NCBI GenBank assembly: GCA_026707745.1
Contig: JAPOWG010000030.1
Location: forward strand, 1-64,000
Origin: Chloroflexota bacterium
Lineage (GTDB): Bacteria; Chloroflexota; Anaerolineae; Aggregatilineales; Phototrophicaceae
Length of the DNA: 64,000 nt
Direction: 5' to 3'
Positions 1-8,150 of the stretch are shown piece by piece. How positions within the stretch are numbered: position 1 is the stretch's first letter; every line of letters starts with the position of its first letter. Made by a program: the position numbers and the translations under genes. The notes under the pieces are model-generated. The model was not told where the DNA came from. It saw nothing but the letters and a program-made list of their open reading frames with translations, and did not search any database.

Positions 1-1032
1 GGCATGGGCGACGAGATGATGGACGAGGGCGACGACATGGAAGAAGACATGGAGATGATGGAATACGACGGCGGCATGGTCATGATGGGCGATGACATGA
101 TGGACATGGCTGGCATGGACATCACGCTGGTTGACGTGCCCAAACTGGTCGGCATCGGCTACTTCGCCGCGACCACGCTGGGTCAACAGCAAGCCGCCGA
201 AGAGCTGGGCAACGTCTCCGTCACCACCGACGCGCCGACCGAAGCCAATATCGACGACCAGATCCAGGTCATCGACAGCTATATCACGGCTGGCGTTGAC
301 GGCATCCTCTTCGCCGCCAACGACCCGGTCGCCATCGCGCCGGTATTGCGCAAGGCGCTGGAAGCCGGCATCCATGTCGTCGGTTATGACGCCAATAGCG
401 AGCCGGACGCCCGCGAGTGGTTCGTCAACCAGGCAGAATTCAATGGCATCGCCAAGGCGCTGGTGGACAGCCTGGCCGACCAGATGGGCGCAGAGGCTTC
501 CTTCGGCATCGTCACCTCGACCTTTACCACGCCCAATCAGGCGCGCTGGATCGCCGAAATGTGGGCTTACGCTTCCGAGTGCTATCCCGACCTGACCTGG
601 CTGGAGACCCTCGAGGCGCAGGAAGACGCCGTCTTGAGCTTCCAGCAAGCGCAGACGCTGATCAACAAATACGGCGAGGACCTGGATGGCATCTTTGCCA
701 TGACTTCGGTCGCCACGCCCAACGGCGCTGACGCGGTTCAGCAGGCTGGCGTCTGTGAAGACGTCGCGGTCGTCGGTTTGGCGACGCCCAACGGCATGAA
801 GCCTTATGTCAACAGCGGCTGCGTCCGCGATGTGATTTTGTGGAACCCGGTCGATCTGGGTTATGCCGCGGTTTACGTCATGCGCGCGGTCGTCGATGGC
901 GAGTTCAAGCCCGGCGATGCGTCGGTCTCGGCCGGGCGCCTGGGCGATCTTGTGGTCGTTAATGGCAGCGAAGTCTTGCTTGGCCCGCCCTTCACCTTCA
1001 CGGCGGACAATATCAACGACTTCGATTTCTAG
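1..1032 (+). CDS. Sugar ABC transporter substrate-binding protein (type 1 periplasmic-binding fold), 5' end outside window
   Basis: The frame is open from base 1, so the signal peptide and true start lie upstream; the ATG at base 4 is inside the protein. The first ~39 visible residues are almost only Met, Asp, Glu and Gly, a low-complexity linker. From about residue 45 the fold resembles RbsB/RhaS/LsrB-type sugar receptors: an opening VGIGYFAATTLGQQQAAEEL helix region, IDSYITAGVDGILFAAND (family-typical 'DAIIIAPND' position), then GIHVVGYDAN, and a C-terminal lobe with DGIFAMTS and AVVGLATPNGMK. It would capture a pentose, deoxyhexose or similar sugar for an importer whose other genes are not in the window. 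The aldolase, ASRT protein and dehydrogenase that follow on the same strand suggest a sugar catabolic cluster. Family assignment is firm; substrate is unknown. Confidence 0.85.
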   Translation, partial: GMGDEMMDEGDDMEEDMEMMEYDGGMVMMGDDMMDMAGMDITLVDVPKLVGIGYFAATTLGQQQAAEELGNVSVTTDAPTEANIDDQIQVIDSYITAGVDGILFAANDPVAIAPVLRKALEAGIHVVGYDANSEPDAREWFVNQAEFNGIAKALVDSLADQMGAEASFGIVTSTFTTPNQARWIAEMWAYASECYPDLTWLETLEAQEDAVLSFQQAQTLINKYGEDLDGIFAMTSVATPNGADAVQQAGVCEDVAVVGLATPNGMKPYVNSGCVRDVILWNPVDLGYAAVYVMRAVVDGEFKPGDASVSAGRLGDLVVVNGSEVLLGPPFTFTADNINDFDF

Positions 1033-1037
1033 CGATC

Positions 1038-1180
1038 ACCCCCATCCCCGGCCGCCAGTGTCTACGCGGCGCGACCCCTTCCCTCATCAAGAAGGAAGGG
1101 GAGCAAAGCGGTACTACGCTAGGGGAATCAAGGTCCCTCCCTCATTCTGGGGGAGGGATTTAGGGTGGGGGTTACAGAAT
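1038..1180. repeat. Dispersed G/C-rich hairpin repeat between genes, carrying a GTGTCTACGCG core
   Basis: Noncoding stretch with two hairpins: CCCCTTCC/GGAAGGGG (1075-1101) and TCCCTCC/GGAGGGA (1134-1158), the second followed by GATTTAGGGTGGGGGTT. The same hairpin-plus-TTTAGGG tail recurs at 5865-5910 and, inverted, at 9171-9214. At 1055-1070 the sequence GCCGC-CAGTGTCTAC-GCGGC forms a third small hairpin whose loop matches a core found in other repeats of this window. The repeat tail ends just before the aldolase start and supplies its upstream region. Confidence 0.6.
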
Positions 1181-1186
1181 GAAGCC

Positions 1187-1957
1187 ATGACCAACCCAAT
1201 TGACGCGCTCGTCGAAATGACCCGCACACTCGGCGATCCGCAAAACGATTACGTCGTTATCGGCGAAGGCAATACTTCCATGCGGCTCGACGCCGCGTCC
1301 TTCGCCGTCAAAGCCAGCGGACAGCAGATGCATAATATCGACGCCGACGGCTTCGTCAGCGTTTACCTGGAACCGATCCTGGGGCTGCTCGATCGTCCGC
1401 CGACTAGCATGAGCGAACAAAAGGCGATCACGGAGGCGGCGCGCCTTGACCAGTGCAGCGCGCGCAGCCCGTCAATCGAGGTCAGCTTCCATGCCATGCT
1501 GCTGCAGGAATGCGGCGTCAAATACATCGGTCATACCCACCCTACCGCGATCAACCAGGTCTTGTGCACGGAACATGCCGCCGCCTTCGCGCGTCAGCGC
1601 CGCTTCCCCGATGAAGTAGTGCTCTGCGGACCGCAATCGCTGCTGGTGCCCTATGGCGATCCCGGTCTGCCGCTGGCGCTGATCATGCGCCATCATTTGC
1701 GGCAATTCAGCGCGCAATACGGCGAAGCGCCCAAGCTCATCCTCTTGCAAAACCACGGCATGATCGCCCTGGGCGATACGCCAAGCGAAATCTTGAATAT
1801 CACCGCGATGGCGGTCAAGGCGGCGCGGATCTTCGCTGGAGCGCTTCAGATCGGCAAAGCCACCCATCTGCCGGACGAGGAAGTCCAGCATTTGTACAAG
1901 CGGCCGGACGAGATTTACCGGCGACAATTGTTTGTCGAAGACAGCAAGACCCACTAG
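1187..1957 (+). CDS. Class II aldolase/adducin family protein (fuculose-phosphate-aldolase-like)
   Basis: 256 residues, a normal single-domain length. Family motifs: GEGNTS (26-31, phosphate/substrate loop), PSIE (95-98, the Ser-x-Glu catalytic position), HTHP (116-119, two zinc-ligand histidines) and QNHG (188-191, third zinc His). Class II aldolases cleave ketose- or aldose-1-phosphates retroaldolically with a bound zinc and Ser/Glu chemistry; here the exact sugar phosphate cannot be told. The ATG at 1187 is chosen because the fold starts there; the longer open frame upstream runs through the dispersed repeat and is not protein-like. No clear Shine-Dalgarno sequence is present. It sits 30 bp before the ASRT gene and probably shares its transcript. 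Confidence 0.85.
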   Translation: MTNPIDALVEMTRTLGDPQNDYVVIGEGNTSMRLDAASFAVKASGQQMHNIDADGFVSVYLEPILGLLDRPPTSMSEQKAITEAARLDQCSARSPSIEVSFHAMLLQECGVKYIGHTHPTAINQVLCTEHAAAFARQRRFPDEVVLCGPQSLLVPYGDPGLPLALIMRHHLRQFSAQYGEAPKLILLQNHGMIALGDTPSEILNITAMAVKAARIFAGALQIGKATHLPDEEVQHLYKRPDEIYRRQLFVEDSKTH

Positions 1958-1987
1958 AATATCCCCTACTACTATGGAGGAGAACCC

Positions 1988-2368
1988 ATGCCCACACATG
2001 GCGCATTGACTTGGCTCATCCCCGATGCTTATCTCGCGGCGCCGGCGGACGATGATCCCGTCAACAAGAATCACGAATCCATCTGTGTGCTCAATACCAC
2101 CGTTGACGATGCCAACCTCATATTCGATTTCTACTTCGAAGATCGCGACGCCGTTGAAGGGATCAAGGTGACAGTACCCGCCAAACGCTGCCCGCATATC
2201 CGTCTCGACAAACCCGAGCAAATTGCCGGATATCAGATTCCCTTTGATGCGCCCTACGGCATCCGCATCCGCAGCGATGTGCCGATCACCGTGCAATATT
2301 CGCGCATGTATGCCAGCGGCGGAAAAATCGAGAGCCTGATCACCACCATCGCCTATCCAGTGACCTGA
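1988..2368 (+). CDS. ASRT family protein (sensory rhodopsin transducer-like small-molecule-binding domain)
   Basis: 126 residues, the full length of the Anabaena sensory rhodopsin transducer family (PF07100). Diagnostic stretches: WLIPDAY (9-15), ESICVLNTT, FDFYFEDRD, VPAKRCPHIRLD, SDVPITVQYSRM and the closing TTIAYPV. The family is an all-beta, usually tetrameric cytoplasmic domain; only a few members pair with a rhodopsin, and comparative work has proposed that the wider superfamily binds small molecules such as sugars. There is no rhodopsin here: the gene lies between an aldolase and a zinc dehydrogenase after a sugar-binding protein, so a sugar-linked sensing or enzymatic role is inferred. 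Strong ribosome binding site GGAGGAGA 7-8 nt before the ATG. Confidence 0.88.
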   Translation: MPTHGALTWLIPDAYLAAPADDDPVNKNHESICVLNTTVDDANLIFDFYFEDRDAVEGIKVTVPAKRCPHIRLDKPEQIAGYQIPFDAPYGIRIRSDVPITVQYSRMYASGGKIESLITTIAYPVT

Positions 2369-2411
2369 GGCCCGTCACAGGCGCGGCCGCTCGCGCTAAA
2401 GGAGCCAAAGC

Positions 2412-3401
2412 ATGAAGACGCTTGAGATGCTAGGCAACGCGATGCTGCGCGTCATTGACGCCGAGACTCCTGTCCCGAACGCTGGCGAAGCTGTCATTCG
2501 AACGGCAGCTTCAGCCATTTGCGGCAGCGAGATGTATCGCTACCGCGGCGATGGCGTCGTCCGCGGCAACAGCGGTCACGAGGCAGTGGGTACGGTCGTC
2601 GCTCTGGGCGACGGCGTCAGCAAACTGACAGTCGGGCAGCGCGTCGGCGTCAGCGCTGTCGTCGGCTGCGGCGACTGTAGGGAGTGCGAAGCCGGGCGCT
2701 ATACCTGGTGCGACAACAACAAGACCTACAGCCAGATGCACGCCGAGCAGTTTGTCATCCCGGCACACGCTTGCAACCTATTGCCCGACGATGTGCCCTG
2801 GGAAGACGCCGCGCTGCTGACCGGCGACGGCTTGGGCGTGCCCTATCACACGTATAAGCGGACAAAAGATCCCGCAATCGGAACCGTCGCTGTCATCGGA
2901 CTGGGACCGATCGGCTTGGGCAATGTCCTGCTGCAATCCCACATCGGCCGGCGCGTGATCGGCGTCGACATCGTGGACTATCGCTTGCGGCTGGCGCGGC
3001 AACTGGGCGCCGATGTCGTCATCAAATCCGACGAGACGCTAATTGAGCAAATACGGGAACTGACCGACGGTATCGGCGCCGATGTCGCGGTCATGTGCGC
3101 TGGACGGGCTGAAGCGGTGGCCGATGCCTTTCTGGCAGCGCGCAAGGGCGGTACGGTCGTCTTCAACGGCGAACTGAACCAGGCAGTGCTGGCGCCCAGC
3201 CGCGACTTCAATCGGCGCGATATCACCGCCATCGGCTGCTGGTATTATCATTTTCACGACTTCCAGGACATGCTGGCGCTCTATCGAAATGGGCTGGATA
3301 TCGGCAAGTTGATCACGCATCAGTTCCCGCTCGGCGAAGCTGATACGGCCTTCGACCTGTTCAGCCGCGGTCTAACCGGCAAGGTGCTGCTGCGCCCTTG
3401 A
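2412..3401 (+). CDS. Zinc-dependent alcohol dehydrogenase (MDR family)
   Basis: 329 residues. GroES-like catalytic half with Cys37 (AICGSE), His56-Glu57 (GHE), and the structural-zinc quartet Cys86, Cys89, Cys92, Cys100. The Rossmann half starts with the dinucleotide motif GLGPIG (163-168). Members oxidise secondary alcohols of sugars, polyols or threonine with NAD(P)+. All zinc ligands are present, so it should be active; the substrate is not evident. Compact relative to typical ~345 residues. Ribosome site AAAGGAG (2397-2403) precedes the ATG. It ends the short cluster aldolase-ASRT-dehydrogenase. Confidence 0.88.
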   Translation: MKTLEMLGNAMLRVIDAETPVPNAGEAVIRTAASAICGSEMYRYRGDGVVRGNSGHEAVGTVVALGDGVSKLTVGQRVGVSAVVGCGDCRECEAGRYTWCDNNKTYSQMHAEQFVIPAHACNLLPDDVPWEDAALLTGDGLGVPYHTYKRTKDPAIGTVAVIGLGPIGLGNVLLQSHIGRRVIGVDIVDYRLRLARQLGADVVIKSDETLIEQIRELTDGIGADVAVMCAGRAEAVADAFLAARKGGTVVFNGELNQAVLAPSRDFNRRDITAIGCWYYHFHDFQDMLALYRNGLDIGKLITHQFPLGEADTAFDLFSRGLTGKVLLRP

Positions 3402-3461
3402 TATGGCGCCTAAAGTTCCGGCGTGATTTGGCATGCGCCCAGGGTAATCGCTTCAAATAAC

Positions 3462-3664
3462 TTTTTTACCACCGAGGACACCGAGAGTCTTTTGACGATT
3501 TTTCCTCTAATTCCATCATCTGAAGACGGCAAGATTGCCAGCGAAACTTCATCTGTGGCTAAAAAGGAACGTCTGAAGTATGGCAAGAGCCTTAATGTTT
3601 TGTTTTTCTCGGTGTTGTAGGTCAGTGTCTACGCGACCCTCGGCGCCCTCGGTGGTTATTTTTC
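3462..3664. repeat. Terminal-inverted-repeat element of the CCACCGAGG family (MITE-like)
   Basis: The 407-bp gap 3402-3808 holds this element and otherwise only promoter-like sequence. Left end at 3468-3487 reads ACCACCGAGGACACCGAGAG; the right end, read inverted, is ACCACCGAGGGCGCCGAGGG, 16-17 of 20 positions matching. Tandem CACCGAGGA-type motifs of this kind occur as dispersed repeats in many bacterial genomes. An exact GGTCAGTGTCTACGCGACCC 20-mer sits inside the right end (3620-3639). No transposase; small open frames inside are repeat-derived. Confidence 0.5.
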
Positions 3665-3733
3665 GATCCAATTTCGAATTATGCCAGTCGCCATCAGTTC
3701 GAAGCGATTGCCCTGACATGCGCTTCCACGATT

Positions 3734-3763
3734 TTGCAAGAATATACTCACCTGCGCTACACT
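3734..3763 (+). promoter_or_regulatory. Candidate sigma-70-like promoter for importer 1
   Basis: TTGCAA (3734-3739) and TACACT (3758-3763) separated by 18 bp, 46 bp before the start of the solute-binding protein gene. Sequence match only; an alternative TATGAT at 3778-3783 lacks a good upstream box. Confidence 0.3.
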
Positions 3764-3808
3764 AGATCATGCCTGTATATGATACGGATCTATAGATTGG
3801 AGAAAATC

Positions 3809-5722
3809 ATGTTGAGAAGATTTATGGTTGTTCTTGCCTTGCTCTCCCTGCTCTTGGCTGGCGGTTTTGCCACGGGCCAGGACATGTACAACGAAGCACC
3901 CTCATTGGCGGAGATGGTTGCCGCCGGCGAGCTCCCGCCCGTCGACGAACGCCTGCCGGATGAACCGCTCGTGATCGAACCGGTCGAAGAAATCGGCCAA
4001 TACGGCGGCACCTGGCGCGCGGTCGACAACAACGACAGCAACGGCTGGACGCAAATGACGATCAACGCCGAAGGATTTCTGAAGTGGAATCGCGATGTCA
4101 ATGGCTTCCGCCCCAATATCGTCACCAGTTGGGAATGGAACGACGAAGCCACTGAACTGACAGTCAACTTCCGCCAGGGCATCAAATGGTCCGATGGCGA
4201 TCCCATGACCGTCGACGACTATCTCTTCTGGTGGAACGATATGGTGCTGGACGAAAATGTGCCCGTGAACGCGCCATTCGGCACCACCGTCCGCGGCGAG
4301 TTGATGTCGGTGGAAAAGCTCGACGACTACACCCTGCATTTCAGCTTCCCGTACGCCAACCCGCTCTTCATGGAATACAAATCGCGCGGCGCCTACCACT
4401 CATCGATTCATATTGTGCCCGAGCACTATATGCGAGGCTTTCATCCCGCATACAGCGACGCCGAGGACGCCACCGAACTGGTCAACCGCTATAACTTCGG
4501 CAGTCGTATGCACTATCCGGACAGACCGACGCTTTCGGCCTGGATGACCGTGGATTATGTCCCCAGCCAGCGGCTGGTGCTGGATCGGAATCCCTTCTAC
4601 TGGAAGGTCGATACCGAAGGCAACCAGTTGCCTTATATCGACCGGCTGGATATCGAGATTCCCCAGGGCAGCGCTACCGAACTCGTCGCGCTGAAGGGCA
4701 TCGCCGGAGAGCTGGATATGCAAGTGCGCGATGTGAACCTCTTGGATGTGCCGCTCGTGCTGGAAAACCAGGAAGCGGGAGACTACCGCGTCATCATGTG
4801 GAGCCGCGGTGACTACGCCTGGCCCTGGATCATCCCTATGTACGATTATCCGGACGAGGGCATTCTCGATCTGATGTACACCAAAGAATTCCGTCAAGCG
4901 ATGTCCCATGCCATCAACCGCGACCGCATCAATGAGATTACATCGCTGGGCTTGGCGACCGCGCGCCAATTCTCCTTGAGCGCCGAAAGCCCGGAATTCC
5001 AGACGCCGGAAGGCCAGGAATTCTATCAGAAATGGGCGGCTTCTTACGCCAGTTACGATCCTGAATTGGCCGGTTCCCTGCTTGATGGCATCGGCGTGGT
5101 GGATGCCGACGGCGATGGCTGGCGCGATCGGCCCGATGGCTCGGCGCTGGAACTCATCGTCGATATCCCCGCCGCCGACACCGGCTCCATTGACCGCATG
5201 GACTTGGTCAAGGAAGATTGGGAAGCGGTCGGCTTGAAGACGGTGCTCAACATCATCGCCTGGGAAGTCGTCAGCGCGCGTCATCTGGCCGGCGAAATCA
5301 TGATCCGCGCCTGGGGCAGCGCCGCCGCCTGGGGCTTGGTCTCCGCTGCCACCGTCTGGACCCCGATTGAAGGTGTGACCTATTCAATCGGTGGCGCAAG
5401 AATCGGCGACTATTACAACTCCGGTGGCGAACGTGGCGTAGCGCCGCGACCGGGCTCCATGCTTGAGCAGCTCCAAGATGCCTACACCGAATTGATTAGC
5501 ATCGTCGATCCGGAAGAACGGTCCGCCAAATTGCTGGAAGCCTATCAAATCCACATCGACGAAGGTCCCATTACCATCGGCACCATTGGCGAACATCCCA
5601 GCCCGGTCATCGTCAAGAACAACTTCCGCAATGTACAAGACTTTGGTCTGGTCGCCGGCTGGGACCTGGCATTCCCCGGCACGGCCGATCCGGAACAGTT
5701 CTTCATCGATCAAGACGGCTAG
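3809..5722 (+). CDS. Oligopeptide-type ABC transporter substrate-binding protein (SBP family 5), importer 1
   Basis: 637 residues from the ATG at 3809, chosen for the signal peptide (MLRRF followed by a Leu-rich core, predicted cleavage near ATGQ-D) and the GGAG site 5-9 nt upstream. No lipobox cysteine, so the mature protein is predicted secreted or otherwise held. Mature start DMYNEAPSLAEMVAAGELPP is shared with the importer 2 receptor. SBP_bac_5 features include GIKWSDGDPMTVDDYLFWW near residue 130 and the FRQAMSHAINRDRI helix. This large class binds peptides, oligosaccharides or other solutes between two lobes; such Chloroflexota-style members are often linked to sugar clusters. First gene of a five-gene importer with the matching permeases and ATPases directly downstream. 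Confidence 0.9.
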   Translation: MLRRFMVVLALLSLLLAGGFATGQDMYNEAPSLAEMVAAGELPPVDERLPDEPLVIEPVEEIGQYGGTWRAVDNNDSNGWTQMTINAEGFLKWNRDVNGFRPNIVTSWEWNDEATELTVNFRQGIKWSDGDPMTVDDYLFWWNDMVLDENVPVNAPFGTTVRGELMSVEKLDDYTLHFSFPYANPLFMEYKSRGAYHSSIHIVPEHYMRGFHPAYSDAEDATELVNRYNFGSRMHYPDRPTLSAWMTVDYVPSQRLVLDRNPFYWKVDTEGNQLPYIDRLDIEIPQGSATELVALKGIAGELDMQVRDVNLLDVPLVLENQEAGDYRVIMWSRGDYAWPWIIPMYDYPDEGILDLMYTKEFRQAMSHAINRDRINEITSLGLATARQFSLSAESPEFQTPEGQEFYQKWAASYASYDPELAGSLLDGIGVVDADGDGWRDRPDGSALELIVDIPAADTGSIDRMDLVKEDWEAVGLKTVLNIIAWEVVSARHLAGEIMIRAWGSAAAWGLVSAATVWTPIEGVTYSIGGARIGDYYNSGGERGVAPRPGSMLEQLQDAYTELISIVDPEERSAKLLEAYQIHIDEGPITIGTIGEHPSPVIVKNNFRNVQDFGLVAGWDLAFPGTADPEQFFIDQDG

Positions 5723-5743
5723 AACCGGCACGTATCTTTAGCA

Positions 5744-5777
5744 TTCTCCCTGTCCCTCTGCGGATGGACGGGGAGAA
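5744..5777 (+). terminator. Stem-loop between receptor and permease genes (attenuator-like)
   Basis: TTCTCCCTGTCC (5744-5755) pairs with GGACGGGGAGAA (5766-5777), 11 of 12 positions, loop of 10. No T-run follows, so partial termination or mRNA 3'-end protection, giving more receptor than permease, is more likely than full termination. Confidence 0.5.
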
Positions 5778-5864
5778 CACGCACTCGGCCATAGTTTTCT
5801 GTAGGAATCGACACGATGACCATTGTGCCGCTGAAGGGTCAAGCCTCAATACGTCTGGTTGAAG

Positions 5865-5910
5865 CCCCTCTTCCTTGATGGGAGAGGGGTTTAGGGTAAG
5901 AGTAAGCCCC
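5865..5910. repeat. Dispersed G/C-rich hairpin repeat, second copy
   Basis: CCCCTCTTCC...GGGAGAGGGG hairpin followed by TTTAGGGTAAGAGTAAG, the same design as 1134-1170. It ends 2 bp before the permease ATG and provides the only purine-rich sequence that could act as its ribosome binding site. Confidence 0.5.
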
Positions 5911-5912
5911 CT

Positions 5913-6896
5913 ATGGCACGATACATCCTTCGCCGCGTCATCGCCGTTTTGCCGACGCTCTTTCTAATCACCATCTTCGGCTTTCTGGTCATGGAAGCGC
6001 CAGCCGGCGACTACGTCACGAGTTACATCATCCGCCAATACGGGCATGGCAATACCGAGGCCGCGAGGATCGAAGACGAAATGCGCTCGCTCCTCGCCCT
6101 GGATCGCCCGGTCTACGAGCGCTTCGTCACCTGGATCGCCCGCTTCGCCCAAGGCGACTTCGGCGATTCCTTCGACCTGCGCGACTCCGTCCGCAATATC
6201 CTCAGCGACCGCATTGGTCCCACCCTCACCATCTCCCTGGCGACCTTCGTCATATCCTGGAGCATCGGCATTCCACTCGGCGTCTACAGCGCCACCCATC
6301 AATACTCCAAAGCCGACAACTTCCTGACCACTGTGACCTTCGTCGGCCTGGGCTTGCCCGACTTTTTGCTGGCTCTGGCTTTTCTCATCCTCGGCTGGCA
6401 ATTGACCGGCGAAGTGCTGACCGGCTTGCAGTCCCCCGCATTCGTCAATCAACCCTGGTCGCTGGCCATGCTGCTCGACCTATTGAAACATATGTTGATA
6501 CCCGTGCTCGCCGTGGTCATCACCGGCACCGCCTGGGTCATGCGCGTCATGCGCGGCAACCTGCTCGACCAACTGGGCAGAAACTACATCGTCACCCTGC
6601 GCGCCAAGGGCGTGCCGGAACGCGTCATCATTTGGAAGCACGCCGTCAAGAACTCGCTGCACCCGCTGATCGCCGCGCTGGGGCAAACACTGGCCTGGCT
6701 GATCAACGGCTTCACCATCACCAGCATCGTGCTGGAACTACCAACCATCCAAACCGTCTATCTCAATGCCACCCTGCAGCAGGATGTTTACCTGGCCGGC
6801 ACGATTCTTATTCTCATCGGTTTTCTTGTTCTCATCGGAACTTTACTGGCAGATATCATGCTGGCCTGGATGGACCCGCGCATCCGCTATGAATAA
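5913..6896 (+). CDS. ABC transporter permease, DppB/OppB type, importer 1
   Basis: 327 residues with the usual DppB topology: an N-terminal helix (about residues 9-27), a periplasmic loop containing DRPVYERFVTWIARFAQGDF, then five further helices. The cytoplasmic coupling (EAA-like) loop reads RAKGVPERVIIWKHAVKN, with the conserved Ala-x-Gly. It forms half of the translocation pore with the DppC-type partner and contacts the ATPases through this loop. The start ATG abuts a dispersed repeat. Position two in the SBP-B-C-D-F order. Confidence 0.92.
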   Translation: MARYILRRVIAVLPTLFLITIFGFLVMEAPAGDYVTSYIIRQYGHGNTEAARIEDEMRSLLALDRPVYERFVTWIARFAQGDFGDSFDLRDSVRNILSDRIGPTLTISLATFVISWSIGIPLGVYSATHQYSKADNFLTTVTFVGLGLPDFLLALAFLILGWQLTGEVLTGLQSPAFVNQPWSLAMLLDLLKHMLIPVLAVVITGTAWVMRVMRGNLLDQLGRNYIVTLRAKGVPERVIIWKHAVKNSLHPLIAALGQTLAWLINGFTITSIVLELPTIQTVYLNATLQQDVYLAGTILILIGFLVLIGTLLADIMLAWMDPRIRYE

Positions 6897-7002
6897 GAAT
6901 TTTTGCTCGCTCTTAGTGTAGGGGAGACCCTTGGGTCGCCCGAAAACACTTGCTTCATGAGGAACACGGGCTGGGCTTGAAAACTAGCAAGGACATGTCC
7001 TG

Positions 7003-8145
7003 ATGGTCGCTACCGGCGACACACTACCAGACAGCTTAGTCGGCCCGGACTTCGACGCCGCGGAAACCGCCGTCATCTCCGTCCGGCGCTTGATGTGGCT
7101 GCGCTTCAAGCGCAACCGCCTCGCGCTCATCGGCAGCGTCGTCCTTGTTTTCATGTATCTGGCCGCCATCTTCGCCGGTTTCATCGGTCCTTACGGCTTG
7201 CGCGAGACCCACGAGAAATTCCCGGCTTCGCCACCGCTCCTGCCGCGCTTCGTCGATGAAGAAGGCAACTTCAGTCTCCGTCCCTTCGTCTACGCGATGG
7301 AATCGAAAGTCGACCCCGCGACCTTCAAGCGGGTCCAGACGCCGAATACCGAAGTGAAACACTACCTTCATTTCTTCGCGCGCGGCACGCCCTACACCAT
7401 CCTCGGCTTCATCGAAACCGATATTCATCTCTTCCATGTCTATGAACCGGCCAAGGTATTCCTGCTCGGCACCGACAAGCAAGGACGCGATCTCTTCTCC
7501 CGCATCTTCTACGGCGCGCAAGTCTCGCTCACGGTCGGTCTGGTCGGCGTCAGCTTGAGCTTGATTTTCGGCACGCTAATCGGCATTGCCGGCGGTTACT
7601 TCGGCGGCCTCTTTGACGATGTCTCGCAGCGCATCATCGAGGTCCTGATCTCTTTCCCGCAGATACCGCTCTGGCTGGCTTTGGCGGCGCTGATTCCGCC
7701 AACATGGTCATCGGTGCAGCGATTCTTCGCCATCTCGATCGTGCTTTCACTGGTGAACTGGGGCGGTTTGTCGCGTCAGGTCCGCGGCATGGTTTACGCC
7801 CTGCGCGAGGAGGACTACGTCATCGCCGCCCGTTACGCCAGCGCCTCGGATTGGCGCATCATCACCAGGCATCTGCTGCCCAATACCTTGAGCCATATCC
7901 TGGTCATCGCCACCATTTCCATCCCGGCAATGATCCTGGGCGAAACCGCGCTTAGTTTCCTCGGGCTGGGCATCCAGCCGCCCATGACCAGTTGGGGCTT
8001 GCTGCTCAACCAGGCGCAGCATACCCGCGTGCTGATACAACAGCCCTGGCTCTTGACACCGGCGCTCTTCGTCGTCGCCAGTATCATTTCCTTTAACTTC
8101 CTGGGTGACGGGCTGCGCGATGCCGCCGATCCCTTCGCGAATTAA
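7003..8145 (+). CDS. ABC transporter permease, DppC/OppC type, importer 1
   Basis: 380 residues, longer than the ~300 of typical DppC because about 90 residues (roughly 65-155) are inserted between the first membrane helix and the FLLGTDKQGRDLFSRI motif that opens the pore domain; the importer 2 partner has the same insertion, so it is a subfamily trait. Coupling loop YASASDWRIITRHLLPN and a C-terminal FNFLGDGLRDAADP, both typical. An AAGGA at 6989-6993 serves the ATG at 7003. Partner of the DppB-type permease just upstream. Confidence 0.92.
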   Translation: MVATGDTLPDSLVGPDFDAAETAVISVRRLMWLRFKRNRLALIGSVVLVFMYLAAIFAGFIGPYGLRETHEKFPASPPLLPRFVDEEGNFSLRPFVYAMESKVDPATFKRVQTPNTEVKHYLHFFARGTPYTILGFIETDIHLFHVYEPAKVFLLGTDKQGRDLFSRIFYGAQVSLTVGLVGVSLSLIFGTLIGIAGGYFGGLFDDVSQRIIEVLISFPQIPLWLALAALIPPTWSSVQRFFAISIVLSLVNWGGLSRQVRGMVYALREEDYVIAARYASASDWRIITRHLLPNTLSHILVIATISIPAMILGETALSFLGLGIQPPMTSWGLLLNQAQHTRVLIQQPWLLTPALFVVASIISFNFLGDGLRDAADPFAN

Positions 8146-8150
8146 CCGAT

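Noticed and set aside
3423..3620. Small open frame of 65 codons
   Set aside because: Lies within the CCACCGAGG-type element and is explained by the repeat.
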